A stretch of 64,000 bases of DNA from Thiobacillus sp. (GTDB taxonomy: Bacteria; Pseudomonadota; Gammaproteobacteria; Burkholderiales; Thiobacillaceae), in NCBI GenBank assembly GCA_030680405.1, contig JAUXVT010000012.1, positions 30,104 to 94,103 of the forward strand, given 5' to 3'. The position numbers and the translations under genes were made by a program. The notes under the pieces were generated by a model, which worked only from the letters and a program-made list of their open reading frames with translations, had not been told where the DNA came from and did no database searches. Shown here one piece after another: positions 1 to 10,554 of this stretch (positions within the stretch are counted from its first letter, which is position 1; the number at the start of each line of letters is the position of its first letter).

Positions 1-405
1 ATAGGCCATCAGCGCTGCGCGATCCTTGGCGTAGTCGATCTTGTTCACCACCAGGATCAACGGACGATCCTTGGGCAGCAACTCCATCACCTGGCGGTCT
101 TCGCGCGTCAGCCGCCCGGCTTCCACCAGCATCATCACCACGTCGGTATCCGACAGTGTTTCGCGCACCCGCTTGTTCATCGCGCGGTTCATGGTACCGG
201 TGTAGCGCGTCTGGAATCCCGGCGTATCGACGAACACAAACTGCGCCTCGTCGGTGGTGTGAATGCCCATCACCCGGTGACGCGTGGTTTGCGCCTTGCG
301 CGAGGTGATGCTGACTTTCTGCCCGACAATGCGGTTGAGTAGCGTTGACTTGCCGACGTTGGGGCGTCCGACGATGGCGATGAGACCGCACTTGAATTCG
401 CTCAT
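1..405 (-). CDS. era: GTPase Era, N-terminal part (runs off window)
   Basis: Era is a Ras-like GTPase that binds the 3' end of 16S rRNA and helps mature the 30S subunit. The 135 codons present cover most of the G domain: G1 motif GRPNVGKST at residues 13-21, the DTPG motif of switch II, and NKID (G4). The C-terminal part of the G domain and the KH domain lie beyond position 1. The ATG at 405 opens MSEFKCG. It sits 13 bases after the stop of rnc on the same strand, the standard rnc-era arrangement, so the two are probably co-transcribed. Identity is secure; the gene is incomplete only because of the window edge. Confidence 0.97.
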   Translation of the reverse strand, partial: MSEFKCGLIAIVGRPNVGKSTLLNRIVGQKVSITSRKAQTTRHRVMGIHTTDEAQFVFVDTPGFQTRYTGTMNRAMNKRVRETLSDTDVVMMLVEAGRLTREDRQVMELLPKDRPLILVVNKIDYAKDRAALMAY

Positions 406-418
406 TTTTTCAGCCTGT

Positions 419-1099
419 TCATTTTTGCAACGTGGCGCACGCCTGACGTGCGGCCTCCTGTTCTGCAGCGCGGCGGCTCTTGCCGGCGCCGCGCGTGCTG
501 AGCACGGGTTTGACCAGCACGCACTCGACGATAAAACTCTGGTCATGCGCCTCGCCCTGAGTATCGATCAGCCGATAGTCCGGCAGCGGCAGGTGGCGCG
601 ACTGCAACAGTTCCTGCAACTCCGTCTTGGGATCCTTGCCCGAGGCCTTAGGGTCGATTTGCGCCACCAGCGGATCGAACAGTCCACGCACCACGCGCTG
701 CGCTCCGTCAAAGCCGGCGTCCAGGAAGACCGCGCCAAACAGCGATTCGAGCGCATCGGCCAGAATCGAGGGGCGGCGAAAACCGCCGCTCTTGAGTTCG
801 CCCTCACCCAGGCGCAGGCTGTCGCCCAACTTCAGGGTCACTGCAATCTCGGCCAGGGTTTCCTGCCGCACCAGGTTGGCGCGCAGACGCGAAAGACTAC
901 CTTCGGGCAAATCCGGAAACGCATCGTAAAGCGCACGGGCGACCGAGCAGTTCAGCACCGAATCACCGAGGAATTCGAGCCGCTCGTTGTTGACCGCGCC
1001 GTAGCTGCGGTGCGTCAACGCCTGGGTCAGAAGTTCGGGGCGGACAAAGGTGTAACCCAGCGCCTGCTGCAGGCGCTGGTTCAGCAAGGGGTTATTCAA
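419..1099 (-). CDS. rnc: Ribonuclease III
   Basis: RNase III cleaves double-stranded RNA in rRNA precursors and mRNAs. I place the start at TTG 1099, giving 226 aa, the usual family length. The reading frame is open further upstream, but that extension overlaps the DUF4845 gene and has no family resemblance. With this start the catalytic residues fall at E39, E42, D46 (motif [12 protein letters not shown]), D115 and E118 ([13 protein letters not shown]), matching the E. coli spacing within one residue. A C-terminal dsRNA-binding domain ends in [14 protein letters not shown]. The TTG start overlaps the final codons of the upstream gene (ATTGAATAA), which suggests translational coupling. The non-ATG start is inferred from family length and overlap. 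Confidence 0.95.
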   Translation of the reverse strand: MNNPLLNQRLQQALGYTFVRPELLTQALTHRSYGAVNNERLEFLGDSVLNCSVARALYDAFPDLPEGSLSRLRANLVRQETLAEIAVTLKLGDSLRLGEGELKSGGFRRPSILADALESLFGAVFLDAGFDGAQRVVRGLFDPLVAQIDPKASGKDPKTELQELLQSRHLPLPDYRLIDTQGEAHDQSFIVECVLVKPVLSTRGAGKSRRAAEQEAARQACATLQK

Positions 1100-1493
1100 T
1101 CTGGGCGGGCACGGCGTTGGGGTTGGTGCTGGCGCTGAAATCGACCACCAGGCTGATATTGCCGAAGAGCTTGGTACGGAATGCGTAATCAGCGGAAATG
1201 ACCGGGACGCCACTGCGGCGATCAATGGTGAGGTCTTCCGGCTTGACCACCGTGACATAGCCAACATCGGCGCGTTTAACAAAATCGCTACGAATGTCCG
1301 CATTGCTTTTCGATCTGAGGTCGGACTCCTGCCCCATCGTGGCGAGAATTTTCTTCACCGAGAAAAACTCGATGTAGGCCGGCACCAGCTTCATCGCCAG
1401 CATGGCCACAACGACCAGCACGATGGCAACGAACAGAAAGCCGATCATACTCAAACCACGTTGTTGAGATTGCATGGGGCGTGCGCAGTGCAT
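1092..1493 (-). CDS. DUF4845 small membrane protein between lepB and rnc
   Basis: A 133-aa protein of the DUF4845 family, found between lepB and rnc in many beta- and gammaproteobacteria; its function is unknown. Near the N-terminus is a prepilin-like segment, [18 protein letters not shown], i.e. a short basic stretch followed by one membrane helix; the rest is a small soluble domain. The ATG at 1493 has a good Shine-Dalgarno (AAGGAG) seven bases upstream. A second ATG at 1475 would give a protein starting MQSQQRGLS, so either is possible, but the upstream one has the better ribosome site. Its 3' end overlaps the rnc start. Whether it is processed like a pseudopilin is not shown. Confidence 0.88.
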   Translation of the reverse strand: MHCARPMQSQQRGLSMIGFLFVAIVLVVVAMLAMKLVPAYIEFFSVKKILATMGQESDLRSKSNADIRSDFVKRADVGYVTVVKPEDLTIDRRSGVPVISADYAFRTKLFGNISLVVDFSASTNPNAVPAQIE

Positions 1494-1502
1494 GGTGTCT
1501 CC

Positions 1503-2312
1503 TTATCGAATGGGGGTGCCGATGCGGCCGAAATCGTCAAAGCTCATCCAGATGAAAAAGGCCTTGCCGACGATGTTTTTATCCGGGACGAAGCCCCAAT
1601 AACGGCTGTCGTTGCTGGCGTCGCGGTTGTCGCCCATCATGAAATACTGCCCTTGCGGAACCTTGCAGACGAAGCCCTCGCCCTCGGCATTGTAGGAGCA
1701 GTTTTCGCGGTAGGGGAAGTCCACCACCTGCGGCGGATAGACCGCGGGCTTGCCCGGCTCGGTCATCATAGTGTGGCCTACGCCGTTGAGATGCTCCTGG
1801 TACACCATGGCGGTGACGTAACTGAGGCCATTTCCGACATAACTGTAGGTGCCGGTGTTGGCGGTACGCACCGGCTGGCCGTTGATGCTGAGCTGCTTGT
1901 CGCGGTACTCGACCACATCGCCCGGCACGCCGATCACGCGCTTGATGTAATCCAGCCCGGGATCGGCCGGATAGCGGAACACCATGACATCGCCGCGCTC
2001 GGGGTTATTCAGCTCAACCACTTTCTTGTTGATTACCGGCAGGCGGATGCCATAGGCGTATTTGTTGACCAGGATGAAGTCGCCGACCAGCAGCGTCGGC
2101 ATCATCGAGCCGGACGGAATCTTGAACGGCTCGACCAGGAAGGAGCGCAGCGCGAACACCACCAGGATGACCGGGAAGAAGCTCTTAGCGTATTCGACCA
2201 GCAGCGGTTCACTGGCGCCTTTGTCGCGGCCGCGTTTCAGTACCAGCACGTCGAGCAGCCAGATGCCGCCGGTAATGGCGAGCGCGACGAAAAGGATGAG
2301 CGCAAAATTCAT
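1503..2312 (-). CDS. lepB: Signal peptidase I
   Basis: Type I signal peptidase removes signal peptides from exported preproteins at the outer face of the inner membrane. The start at ATG 2312 gives 269 aa beginning MNFALILFVALAITGG, an N-terminal membrane helix, followed by a second hydrophobic stretch (SFFPVILVVFALRSF). The nucleophile lies in PSGSMMPTL (S69) and the general-base lysine in DYIKRVIGVPGD (K124). The C-terminal box MGDNRDASNDSRYWG is intact. A longer open frame reaching 2453 lies inside lepA and is not credible. The start is two bases after the lepA stop, so lepA-lepB form a tight operon, as in E. coli. Confidence 0.97.
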   Translation of the reverse strand: MNFALILFVALAITGGIWLLDVLVLKRGRDKGASEPLLVEYAKSFFPVILVVFALRSFLVEPFKIPSGSMMPTLLVGDFILVNKYAYGIRLPVINKKVVELNNPERGDVMVFRYPADPGLDYIKRVIGVPGDVVEYRDKQLSINGQPVRTANTGTYSYVGNGLSYVTAMVYQEHLNGVGHTMMTEPGKPAVYPPQVVDFPYRENCSYNAEGEGFVCKVPQGQYFMMGDNRDASNDSRYWGFVPDKNIVGKAFFIWMSFDDFGRIGTPIR

Positions 2313-2314
2313 GT

Positions 2315-4114
<1,800 letters not shown>

Positions 4115-4121
4115 AACAGAA

Positions 4122-4141
4122 CGGGCACGTTTCCGTGCCCG
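4122..4141 (-). promoter_or_regulatory. Hairpin in the lepA leader
   Basis: A perfect 8-bp stem (CGGGCACG/CGTGCCCG) closed by GAAA, a GNRA tetraloop when read on the minus strand. It ends seven bases before the lepA GTG start and occupies the place where a Shine-Dalgarno would be expected. No T-tract follows, so a simple terminator for the upstream thioredoxin-like gene is unlikely. It may modulate lepA translation or processing; that is inference. Confidence 0.5.
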
Positions 4142-4178
4142 GTTAGGGATGCGATAACTTGCCGGATTTTAACGGATT

Positions 4179-4424
4179 TCAGGGGTTGGCGCGCAGCCAT
4201 TCCTGAAACGCGGGCAGATTAAGCTGATGACGGCAGATTTCCGTCTCGCCATCGAACAGCAGCGGCACGTCCCAGCCGTGGCGTGTCTTGAGCGACGGAT
4301 CGGCATCCACATCCACGCACTCCAAACGATGTCCGGTGCCTGCGATCAGGACGCTGATTTCTGCCGCCATTTCCTCGCACAGCAGGCAGCCGACCCGGGT
4401 GTAGAGCGTGAGCGTTTTACTCAA
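4179..4424 (-). CDS. Glutaredoxin/thioredoxin-like protein (DUF836 type)
   Basis: A small 81-aa thioredoxin-fold protein with a CLLC redox motif at C13-C16 (YTRVGCLLCEEM) and a DVPLLFDG segment that carries the cis-proline expected of the fold. Family members of this size are annotated as glutaredoxin-like DUF836 proteins; substrates are not known. The start is a TTG at 4424 that overlaps the end of mucD by eight bases, so it is probably translated by coupling. It is the last gene of the sigma-E/mucD unit before lepA. The fold is well supported, the exact role is not. Confidence 0.85.
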   Translation of the reverse strand: MSKTLTLYTRVGCLLCEEMAAEISVLIAGTGHRLECVDVDADPSLKTRHGWDVPLLFDGETEICRHQLNLPAFQEWLRANP

Positions 4425-5808
4425 CCGATATCTTCAGCGGAATGTAGAGTGAGCCGTCGCCGCGCCGCACCAGGATCGCCGCGCTCTTGCCCTTGGGAAC
4501 GGCGCCGATCGCCTTGCGGAAGGCCTCGACCGTGGCAATCTTGCCGTTATTCACCGCGAGGATCACGTCACCGACGCGGATGCCCGCGCGCGCGGCGTCG
4601 CCGGTAACCTCTTCCACCAACAGACCGTGGTCGATCTTGAGTTCGCGCCGCTGGTCGGCAGTCAGTTCGGACAACGCCAGGCCGCCCCGCGAATACGTCT
4701 TGCCGCTCTTGCCGGAGAGCTGCTCCTCGCCCGGCAGTTCGCCCAGCACCACCAGCAGTTCCTGCGCCTTACCGCGGCGCCACACCTGCAGCGGAATCTT
4801 CGCCCCCGGCTTGGCCATGCCGACCATGCGCGGCAGGTCGCCCGAGTTTTCCACCGGCTTGCCGTTGAACATGAGAATCACGTCAGCCGCCTGCAGGCCG
4901 GTCCGGGCCGCCGGGCTGTCTTCCTGCACCTGCGCAATCAGCGCGCCGCGCGGGCGATCCAGGCCGAAGGATTCGGCGAGGTCGGCCGTCACTTCCTGGA
5001 TCACCACACCCAGCCAGCCGCGCGAGACTTTGCCGGCCACCTTCAACTGGTCGGCCACGTCCATCGCCACGTCGATCGGGATCGCGAACGACACGCCCTG
5101 ATAACCGCCGCTACGGCTGTATATCTGCGAATTGATACCGACCACCTCGCCCTTCATGTTGAACAGCGGCCCACCCGAGTTGCCGGGGTTGATCGGCACA
5201 TCGGTCTGGATGTAGGGCACATAACTTTCCGACGGCAGCGAACGCCCCTTGGCGGAGACGATGCCGGCGGTGACCGAATTCTCGAAGCCGAACGGCGAAC
5301 CGATCGCTGCCACCGCCTCGCCGACACGCAGCCTGGCGGGGTCGCCCAGCTTGACGGCAGGCAGGTTGTTGGCGGTGATCTTGATGACGGCCACATCGGT
5401 GCGTGCGTCTGCCCCCACCACCTTGGCGGTGAATTTGCGCTTGTCGATGAGCTTGACCACGACCTCATCCGCGCCCTTGACTACATGCGCATTGGTCAGG
5501 ATATAGCCGTCGCTGCTGACGATGAAACCGGAGCCGGCGCCGCGTGCGGGAATCTCCTGCATCGGTCCGCGTCCGCCGGAGCCGCCCGGCGGGAAGAAGC
5601 GGCGGAAGAACTCCTGCATGTCCTCCTCGTCGGGCACAGCGAAAGGGAAGCCCTCGACGCTGCGCTTCACCAGCTTGGTGGTGCTAATGTTAACCACCGC
5701 CGGGCCGTGTGTTTCGACCAGATCGGCCACATCCATCACCTCTTTTGCCAACGCCGGCGCAGACAAGGTCAATACCAGCGCTGTCGCGGCCAAAGCCGTT
5801 CTCATCAT
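4417..5808 (-). CDS. mucD: Periplasmic serine protease DegP/DegQ/MucD
   Basis: HtrA-family protease and chaperone that degrades misfolded periplasmic proteins. The 463-aa protein starts with a signal peptide (cleavage probably after APALA). The trypsin-like domain has the triad H108 (TNAHVV), D138 (RTDVAVIK) and S211 (GNSGGPLF). Two PDZ domains follow, the first around GWLGVVIQ to GKPV and the second near the C-terminus (AGIRVGDVILAVNN). A Gly/Pro-rich loop at about residues 73-82 corresponds to the LA loop. The gene is the distal part of rpoE-rseA-rseB-rseC, so it is probably a sigma-E target; mucD is the Pseudomonas name for a protease in this position. Confidence 0.96.
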   Translation of the reverse strand: MMRTALAATALVLTLSAPALAKEVMDVADLVETHGPAVVNISTTKLVKRSVEGFPFAVPDEEDMQEFFRRFFPPGGSGGRGPMQEIPARGAGSGFIVSSDGYILTNAHVVKGADEVVVKLIDKRKFTAKVVGADARTDVAVIKITANNLPAVKLGDPARLRVGEAVAAIGSPFGFENSVTAGIVSAKGRSLPSESYVPYIQTDVPINPGNSGGPLFNMKGEVVGINSQIYSRSGGYQGVSFAIPIDVAMDVADQLKVAGKVSRGWLGVVIQEVTADLAESFGLDRPRGALIAQVQEDSPAARTGLQAADVILMFNGKPVENSGDLPRMVGMAKPGAKIPLQVWRRGKAQELLVVLGELPGEEQLSGKSGKTYSRGGLALSELTADQRRELKIDHGLLVEEVTGDAARAGIRVGDVILAVNNGKIATVEAFRKAIGAVPKGKSAAILVRRGDGSLYIPLKISVE

Positions 5809-5810
5809 GA

Positions 5811-6245
5811 TTATCCTTTCCTCACGTGAAACAGGTTGACGTCTTCACGTCTGAGCACGACCGGGCGCGCCGCCCTGCCGCCTCGCGCGGCCAGCCAGCC
5901 CGCCACTCCCCCGAGCAGCATGCCAACCAGTGCGGGGCCGTCACCGGGCTGCACCGCCTGTGCCAGCAACGCGCCCGCCAGCATCAGCGCCAATGGCAGG
6001 CCGTAGACACGCAATGCGCTCTTGAGCACGCTGCCACGGGCAATACCGACCACGATGCGGTCACCCGGAGCCAGCGACAGGTCGCAGTCGACCAGAAAAT
6101 GGCGCGGTTTGCGCTGGAACAACTCGGCAATGCGGCGCGACGAACAGCCCTGCCCGCCGCAGGTGCCGCAGCCCGACGGTTCGACCGCCTGCACCCAGAT
6201 GCCATCGGATGCGGTTTTGATGACTTCGGCGGTTTGCTCCAGCAT
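5811..6245 (-). CDS. rseC: RseC/MucC family inner-membrane protein
   Basis: A 144-aa protein of the RseC/MucC family, an accessory of the sigma-E system. The N-terminal part has a cysteine cluster (SGCGTCGGQGCSS, residues 25-36) as in other family members, which may bind metal or be redox active. Two membrane helices follow (GLPLALMLAGALLAQAV and ALVGMLLGGVAGWLAA). The gene lies nine bases after rseB and two bases before mucD. Its biochemical role is poorly defined even in well-studied bacteria. Confidence 0.92.
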   Translation of the reverse strand: MLEQTAEVIKTASDGIWVQAVEPSGCGTCGGQGCSSRRIAELFQRKPRHFLVDCDLSLAPGDRIVVGIARGSVLKSALRVYGLPLALMLAGALLAQAVQPGDGPALVGMLLGGVAGWLAARGGRAARPVVLRREDVNLFHVRKG

Positions 6246-6253
6246 GGTGGCGC

Positions 6254-7213
6254 TTACTTCCTTTTCACCGAATTGCCGGTTTCGATCAATGCCATGTTCG
6301 GCACTTCGCCGAGGGTCGTCACGGTGTGGCCATCAACCTCGCGCGCATAGACACCGATCGTGCCTTCGGCTGACAGGCCCTGCAGGCGTTGCGCCTGGGG
6401 ATCGGCGGGTTCGACAAACATCGACAGCACGCTCAGGCCGTCCGAAAACACCAGATGGGTGACGGGCGCCCGCTTGCCCGGCAGCGAACGCACCGCCTCC
6501 TGCACTTGTTCGAAACCCGGCGGCGGAGTCACGCTCCAGACCACCTCGGCCGGTTTGTCGAGACTGGCTTTCTGGATGCGCTTGCCCGCCAACTCATTGC
6601 GGAACAGCTGGGCGTCGGGCGCCTTGCCAATCTGGATTTCGGAGAACACGAACATCGACACCACGCTGCCATTGCTGTTGACAGTGCGCGACTTGAGCGG
6701 CAGTCCGGTTTGCTTGTCCAGCCACAAGTTGTAGGCGTAGCGATAGCCATCGTTCGGCTCCAGCGTCACCACCTGGCAGGGTCGTCCCGCTACGCGCTCG
6801 GTTCCGCCGAGTTTCGCCACGTAATAATAGAGCAGGCTGGCCGGCTGGGCGGGCAGCAAGGCCGGGAAGAAACGGCGCTGGGTATTGCGCTCCAGCCGCA
6901 CATGCTTGCCATCAGGCAAGTGACAGTACACGTCGTTGTTGATGCGCAGGAACTGGCGCGGTGCACCGTCCATGACCTCGACTTTTTCCAGCTCGCCGGT
7001 CGCATCGATACGGTGCAGCACACGCAGCACCTCGACGTGTTCGCCGTGGTGATATACATAGACGCCGCTGTAGTTCTGCTGCTTGGCGGCAGCGGCGGCG
7101 CGGTTGAGCCATTCGAGCGCGGCGTCGGCGCGCGCCATGCCGGACAACAGCACCAGTCCGGTAAACCCCAAAGCCCACCAGCCTTGGCGCCAAACAAACA
7201 GCGCCCGCATCAA
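6254..7213 (-). CDS. rseB: Sigma-E regulatory protein RseB/MucB
   Basis: RseB is a periplasmic protein that binds the anti-sigma factor RseA and protects it from DegS until lipoproteins or LPS accumulate. The 319-aa product has an N-terminal signal peptide ending near GMARADA, then the LolA-like domain ([22 protein letters not shown]) and a small C-terminal domain. Its start codon overlaps the rseA stop (ATGA-type overlap), which fits the stoichiometric partnership. Identity rests on sequence pattern and on position in the rpoE operon. Confidence 0.95.
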   Translation of the reverse strand: MMRALFVWRQGWWALGFTGLVLLSGMARADAALEWLNRAAAAAKQQNYSGVYVYHHGEHVEVLRVLHRIDATGELEKVEVMDGAPRQFLRINNDVYCHLPDGKHVRLERNTQRRFFPALLPAQPASLLYYYVAKLGGTERVAGRPCQVVTLEPNDGYRYAYNLWLDKQTGLPLKSRTVNSNGSVVSMFVFSEIQIGKAPDAQLFRNELAGKRIQKASLDKPAEVVWSVTPPPGFEQVQEAVRSLPGKRAPVTHLVFSDGLSVLSMFVEPADPQAQRLQGLSAEGTIGVYAREVDGHTVTTLGEVPNMALIETGNSVKRK

Positions 7214-7755
7214 TGCGGCTCCACCGCAACCGCCATGACGCGCTGGTAAGGCGATGCCACTGCCATCGGGGCGAATTCCTGATGCGCCACCAGATAGGGG
7301 GCGAGGCGGGCATCGTCACGCGCCAGTTCCGGCGCCAGTGCTGCTTGCTGGAAACCCGGCGCAACCGCCATCGGTGCAGTGGCAGGGGCATCCGCCATCA
7401 GCCCGGTCAGCGCGATCACGCCCCATACCGCGAGCGAGGCAAACGATGCCACCGCCACCCGCTGCGGCCACACGCTGCGGCGCGGCGCGAGCACGGTCGG
7501 CTCGGCCGCCAGTTGCGCCGAGAAGCGCGCCATGAAGTCGTCCTGCACCGGCGCCACGCCACGCATCAGGTCGCCGATCAGGTGGTATTCAGACCAGTTC
7601 TGGCGCAAGGCCTCATCGTGCTTCATCGCCGTGATGCAGGCCTCGGTTTCGGCGCGCGCGGTTTCACCGTCGAGTGTGGCGGACAGCATCAACTGCCGGT
7701 CGTCGTCGGCCTGTTCAGCCTGGGGAAGGATGTTGGGTTTGCGAAGTGCTGACAT
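7210..7755 (-). CDS. rseA: Anti-sigma-E factor RseA/MucA
   Basis: RseA is a single-pass membrane protein whose cytoplasmic N-terminus sequesters sigma-E and whose periplasmic part binds RseB. The 181-aa protein has the conserved N-terminal anti-sigma region ([13 protein letters not shown] and [13 protein letters not shown]), one membrane helix ([20 protein letters not shown], about residues 105-123) and a periplasmic tail. I chose ATG 7755 over an in-frame GTG at 7764 because the latter overlaps the rpoE stop codon. Its stop overlaps the rseB start. Confidence 0.95.
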   Translation of the reverse strand: MSALRKPNILPQAEQADDDRQLMLSATLDGETARAETEACITAMKHDEALRQNWSEYHLIGDLMRGVAPVQDDFMARFSAQLAAEPTVLAPRRSVWPQRVAVASFASLAVWGVIALTGLMADAPATAPMAVAPGFQQAALAPELARDDARLAPYLVAHQEFAPMAVASPYQRVMAVAVEPH

Positions 7756-7757
7756 GG

Positions 7758-8354
7758 TTACCACCTTTTATCCTGACTGGTGCCCAGCATCGGGCGTATC
7801 TTTTCGGCAATGGCCTCGCGCGCGCGAAAGATCCGCGAACGCACGGTGCCGATCGGGCATTCCATCATCTGCGCGATTTCCTCGTAGCTCATGCCTTCGA
7901 TTTCGCGCAGCGTGATGGCTGTCCTCAATTCCTCGGGCAGCGCGTCGACTGCCTCATTCACTGCTTGGGCGATCTGCTTGGTCTGAAGTTCCGCTTCCGG
8001 CGTCGCAATGTCGCGCAACAGATCGCCTTCTTCGTAATTCTCCGCGTCTTCCGCCAGAACATCGCTCGACACCGGCTGACGCTTGTGCGCCACCAGGTAA
8101 TTCTTGGCGGTGTTGACGGCGATGCGGTACAGCCAGGTGTAAAACGCGCTTTCGCCGCGGAATCCAGGCAACGCGCGATAGGCCTTGATAAAAGCTTCCT
8201 GCGTAATATCTTCCACCTCCGCCGTGTCGCGCACCATGCGCGACAACAGCCGCCCGAGCTTGCGTTGATACTTGATCACCAACAGCTCGAAAGCGCGCTT
8301 GTCGCCCTGCTGGGCACGTTCAACCAATACCTGATCCAGTTCGCGGTCCGACAT
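7758..8354 (-). CDS. rpoE: RNA polymerase sigma-E factor (ECF)
   Basis: ECF sigma factor of the envelope stress response. The 198-aa protein shows region 2 ([36 protein letters not shown]) and region 4 ([34 protein letters not shown]) in near-canonical form. ATG 8354 is preceded by GGGAGA at proper spacing; a TTG 15 bases upstream has no such site. It heads the rpoE-rseA-rseB-rseC-mucD unit. A sigma-E-like promoter lies upstream (separate entry), which would make the operon autoregulated as in E. coli. Confidence 0.97.
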   Translation of the reverse strand: MSDRELDQVLVERAQQGDKRAFELLVIKYQRKLGRLLSRMVRDTAEVEDITQEAFIKAYRALPGFRGESAFYTWLYRIAVNTAKNYLVAHKRQPVSSDVLAEDAENYEEGDLLRDIATPEAELQTKQIAQAVNEAVDALPEELRTAITLREIEGMSYEEIAQMMECPIGTVRSRIFRAREAIAEKIRPMLGTSQDKRW

Positions 8355-8413
8355 ATCTCCCTGCTGCAATTATGTTTATGTTGAAAGTATACGTGACCGC
8401 ACCTTCCGGAACA

Positions 8414-8442
8414 TGAGAGGATGCGCCGGCAAAAAAGTTCAC
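8414..8442 (-). promoter_or_regulatory. Possible sigma-E-type promoter of rpoE
   Basis: Reading the minus strand, GTGAACTT (8442-8435) resembles the sigma-E -35 element GGAACTT. TCTCA (8418-8414) resembles the -10 element TCTGA/TCAAA. The spacer is 16 bases, the preferred sigma-E spacing. The start codon of rpoE follows 59 bases downstream. Pattern match only; the -10 element is imperfect. Confidence 0.45.
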
Positions 8443-8509
8443 CCCGCCAGGTTCGATACAGCGGGGTTATTCGGGCCCGGCCCAAGCCTGCTATCATCCC
8501 CCGACCATC

Positions 8510-10135
8510 ATGCATAGACACGACGTCCTCATCCTCGGCAGCGGCCTCGCCGCGCTGACCACCGCGCTCAAGCTTGCCGACCAGCGCCGCGTCGCCATTG
8601 TCACCAAGCGCCAGATGACCGACGGCGCCAGCGACTGGGCGCAGGGCGGGATTGCGGCGGCTGTCGACAACGGCGATTCGGTCGAAGCCCACGTCCACGA
8701 CACCCTGGTCGCCGGCGCCGGCCTGTGCGACGAAGCGGTCACCCGCATGGTGGCCAGCCAGGCGCGTGAAATGATCGCCTGGCTGACCGCCAACGGCGTC
8801 GCCTTCACCCCCGACCCGCAGGCGCCAGGCGGCCTGCATCTGGCGCGCGAAGGCGGTCACTCCAGGCGCCGTGTGGTGCACGCGGCCGACGCCACCGGCC
8901 ATGCGGTGCAGACCAGCCTGCTCGACCACGTGCGCGCCCATCCCAATATCGACACCTTCGAGCAGCACGTCGCCATTGACCTCATCACGGGCAAGCGCGC
9001 CGGCGGGCAGGAACGGCAGATCCACGGCGCCTATGCGCTGAACAAGGGCAGCGGCGAAGTCGAAACCTTCGCCGCCGGCCACACCGTGCTGGCTACCGGC
9101 GGCGCCGGCAAGGTCTATCTCTACACGACCAACCCCGACACCTCGACCGGCGACGGCATTGCGATGGCGTGGCGCGCCGGCTGCCGGGTGGCCAACCTGG
9201 AATTCGTGCAGTTCCACCCGACCTGTCTGTACCACCCGCACGCCAAGTCCTTTCTCATTAGCGAGGCGGTGCGCGGCGAGGGCGGGCTGCTGTTGCTGCC
9301 CGATGGCTCGCGCTTCATGCACCTGCACGACGAGCGTGCCGAACTCGCGCCGCGCGACGTGGTGGCGCGCGCGATCGACTTCGAGATGAAAAAGCGCGGT
9401 ATCGACTGCGTCTACCTCGACATCAGCCACAAGCCGGCCGACTTCGTGCGCGAGCATTTCCCGACCATCCACCGCCGCTGCCTCGAACTCGGCATCGACA
9501 TCACGCGCCAGCCGATCCCGGTGGTGCCGGCCGCGCACTACACCTGCGGCGGCGTCGTTACCGACATGAACGCGCGTACCGACCTGTGCAACCTGCATGC
9601 TGTCGGCGAAGTCACCTTCACCGGCCTGCACGGCGCCAACCGCCTGGCATCGAACTCGCTGCTCGAATGCCTGGTATTCGGCCATGCCGCCGCGCGCGAC
9701 ATTCTGGCCGCCCCGCCCGCGCCCGCGCTTGATCTGCCGCCGTGGGACGCATCGCGCGTCACCGATCCAGACGAGGAAGTGGTGATCTCGCACAACTGGG
9801 ACGAACTGCGGCGCTTCATGTGGGACTATGTCGGCATCGTGCGCACCAACAAGCGGCTGACGCGCGCGGCGCACCGCATCCGCCTGCTGCGGGACGAAAT
9901 CGACGAGTTCTATCGCCACTTCCGCGTCAGCAACGACCTCATCGAGCTGCGCAATCTGGTGCAAAGCGCCGACCTCATCATCTGCTCGGCCAAGTTGCGG
10001 CAGGAAAGCCGCGGCCTGCACTACAGCCGCGACTATCCCGAGACGCTGCCGATCGCCGGCAACACGGTGCTCAACCCGCGCCCGGGGACACTGTGTCCGA
10101 GCGTGTGCGGCGTGACCAGCGAAGCGACACCCTGA
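8510..10135 (+). CDS. nadB: L-aspartate oxidase
   Basis: NadB is an FAD enzyme that oxidises L-aspartate to iminoaspartate, the first step of de novo NAD synthesis, passing the product to NadA. The 541-aa protein begins with the dinucleotide-binding motif VLILGSGLAALTTALKLA. It keeps the succinate dehydrogenase-like flavoprotein motifs GGHSRRRVVHAADATG, TGGAGKVYLYTTNPDTSTGDG, HYTCGGV and GANRLASNSLLE. It is transcribed away from rpoE. Its last 65 bases overlap the convergent ygfX gene. No nadA or nadC is in the window. Confidence 0.97.
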   Translation: MHRHDVLILGSGLAALTTALKLADQRRVAIVTKRQMTDGASDWAQGGIAAAVDNGDSVEAHVHDTLVAGAGLCDEAVTRMVASQAREMIAWLTANGVAFTPDPQAPGGLHLAREGGHSRRRVVHAADATGHAVQTSLLDHVRAHPNIDTFEQHVAIDLITGKRAGGQERQIHGAYALNKGSGEVETFAAGHTVLATGGAGKVYLYTTNPDTSTGDGIAMAWRAGCRVANLEFVQFHPTCLYHPHAKSFLISEAVRGEGGLLLLPDGSRFMHLHDERAELAPRDVVARAIDFEMKKRGIDCVYLDISHKPADFVREHFPTIHRRCLELGIDITRQPIPVVPAAHYTCGGVVTDMNARTDLCNLHAVGEVTFTGLHGANRLASNSLLECLVFGHAAARDILAAPPAPALDLPPWDASRVTDPDEEVVISHNWDELRRFMWDYVGIVRTNKRLTRAAHRIRLLRDEIDEFYRHFRVSNDLIELRNLVQSADLIICSAKLRQESRGLHYSRDYPETLPIAGNTVLNPRPGTLCPSVCGVTSEATP

Positions 10136-10502
10136 GGCGACGCAAGTCGTCGGCGTCCGCGCTGTCGGGCAGCAGCGCCAGGATACGCACGGGGCAGCCT
10201 GCCGTCCGGTAGCGCAACACGATCAACGCGGTCGAAACAAAACTATCGCCCAGCACCTCGGCATCGCGCCATTCAGCCGTGTCATCCAGGCATTGCAGCC
10301 GGCCGTCTGCCGCTATACGCAGACTTTCCATCGGGAGCGCCCGCCGCCAGCCCCACACAGCCAGGCCCACAACTGCCATGCCCAGCGTCAGTTGCAGACT
10401 GCCCGGCAGCGCCGCGAGATACACGGCGGCCTGCGCCAGCAGCAGCATGCCCGCCAGCAACAGCCCCAACCGGCGTGAGGGTTTGAGCTCAATCTTGCGC
10501 AT
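10071..10502 (-). CDS. ygfX: YgfX (CptA-like) membrane protein
   Basis: A 143-aa protein from ATG 10502 with an N-terminal pair of membrane helices (GLLLAGMLLLAQAAVYLAAL and LGMAVVGLAVWGW). The soluble tail includes DGRLQC and LRRLRVSLRW, which resemble the YgfX tail. In E. coli YgfX is encoded with SdhE and reported to affect cytoskeletal proteins. Here the gene is convergent with nadB and divergent from ygfZ, a neighbourhood common in Betaproteobacteria. An in-frame GTG at 10514 is an alternative start. The 3' end overlaps the nadB coding region by 65 bases. No sdhE is next to it, so a toxin role cannot be assumed. Confidence 0.75.
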   Translation of the reverse strand: MRKIELKPSRRLGLLLAGMLLLAQAAVYLAALPGSLQLTLGMAVVGLAVWGWRRALPMESLRIAADGRLQCLDDTAEWRDAEVLGDSFVSTALIVLRYRTAGCPVRILALLPDSADADDLRRLRVSLRWSRRTRSDTVSPGAG

Positions 10503-10554
10503 CAGCGTGTACACTTTTGGCCTTCATCGCATCCCCTTTTGACTGGACCGTATC

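Noticed and set aside
8276..10021. 581-aa minus-strand frame opposite nadB
   Set aside because: Antisense shadow of nadB, which carries all family motifs.
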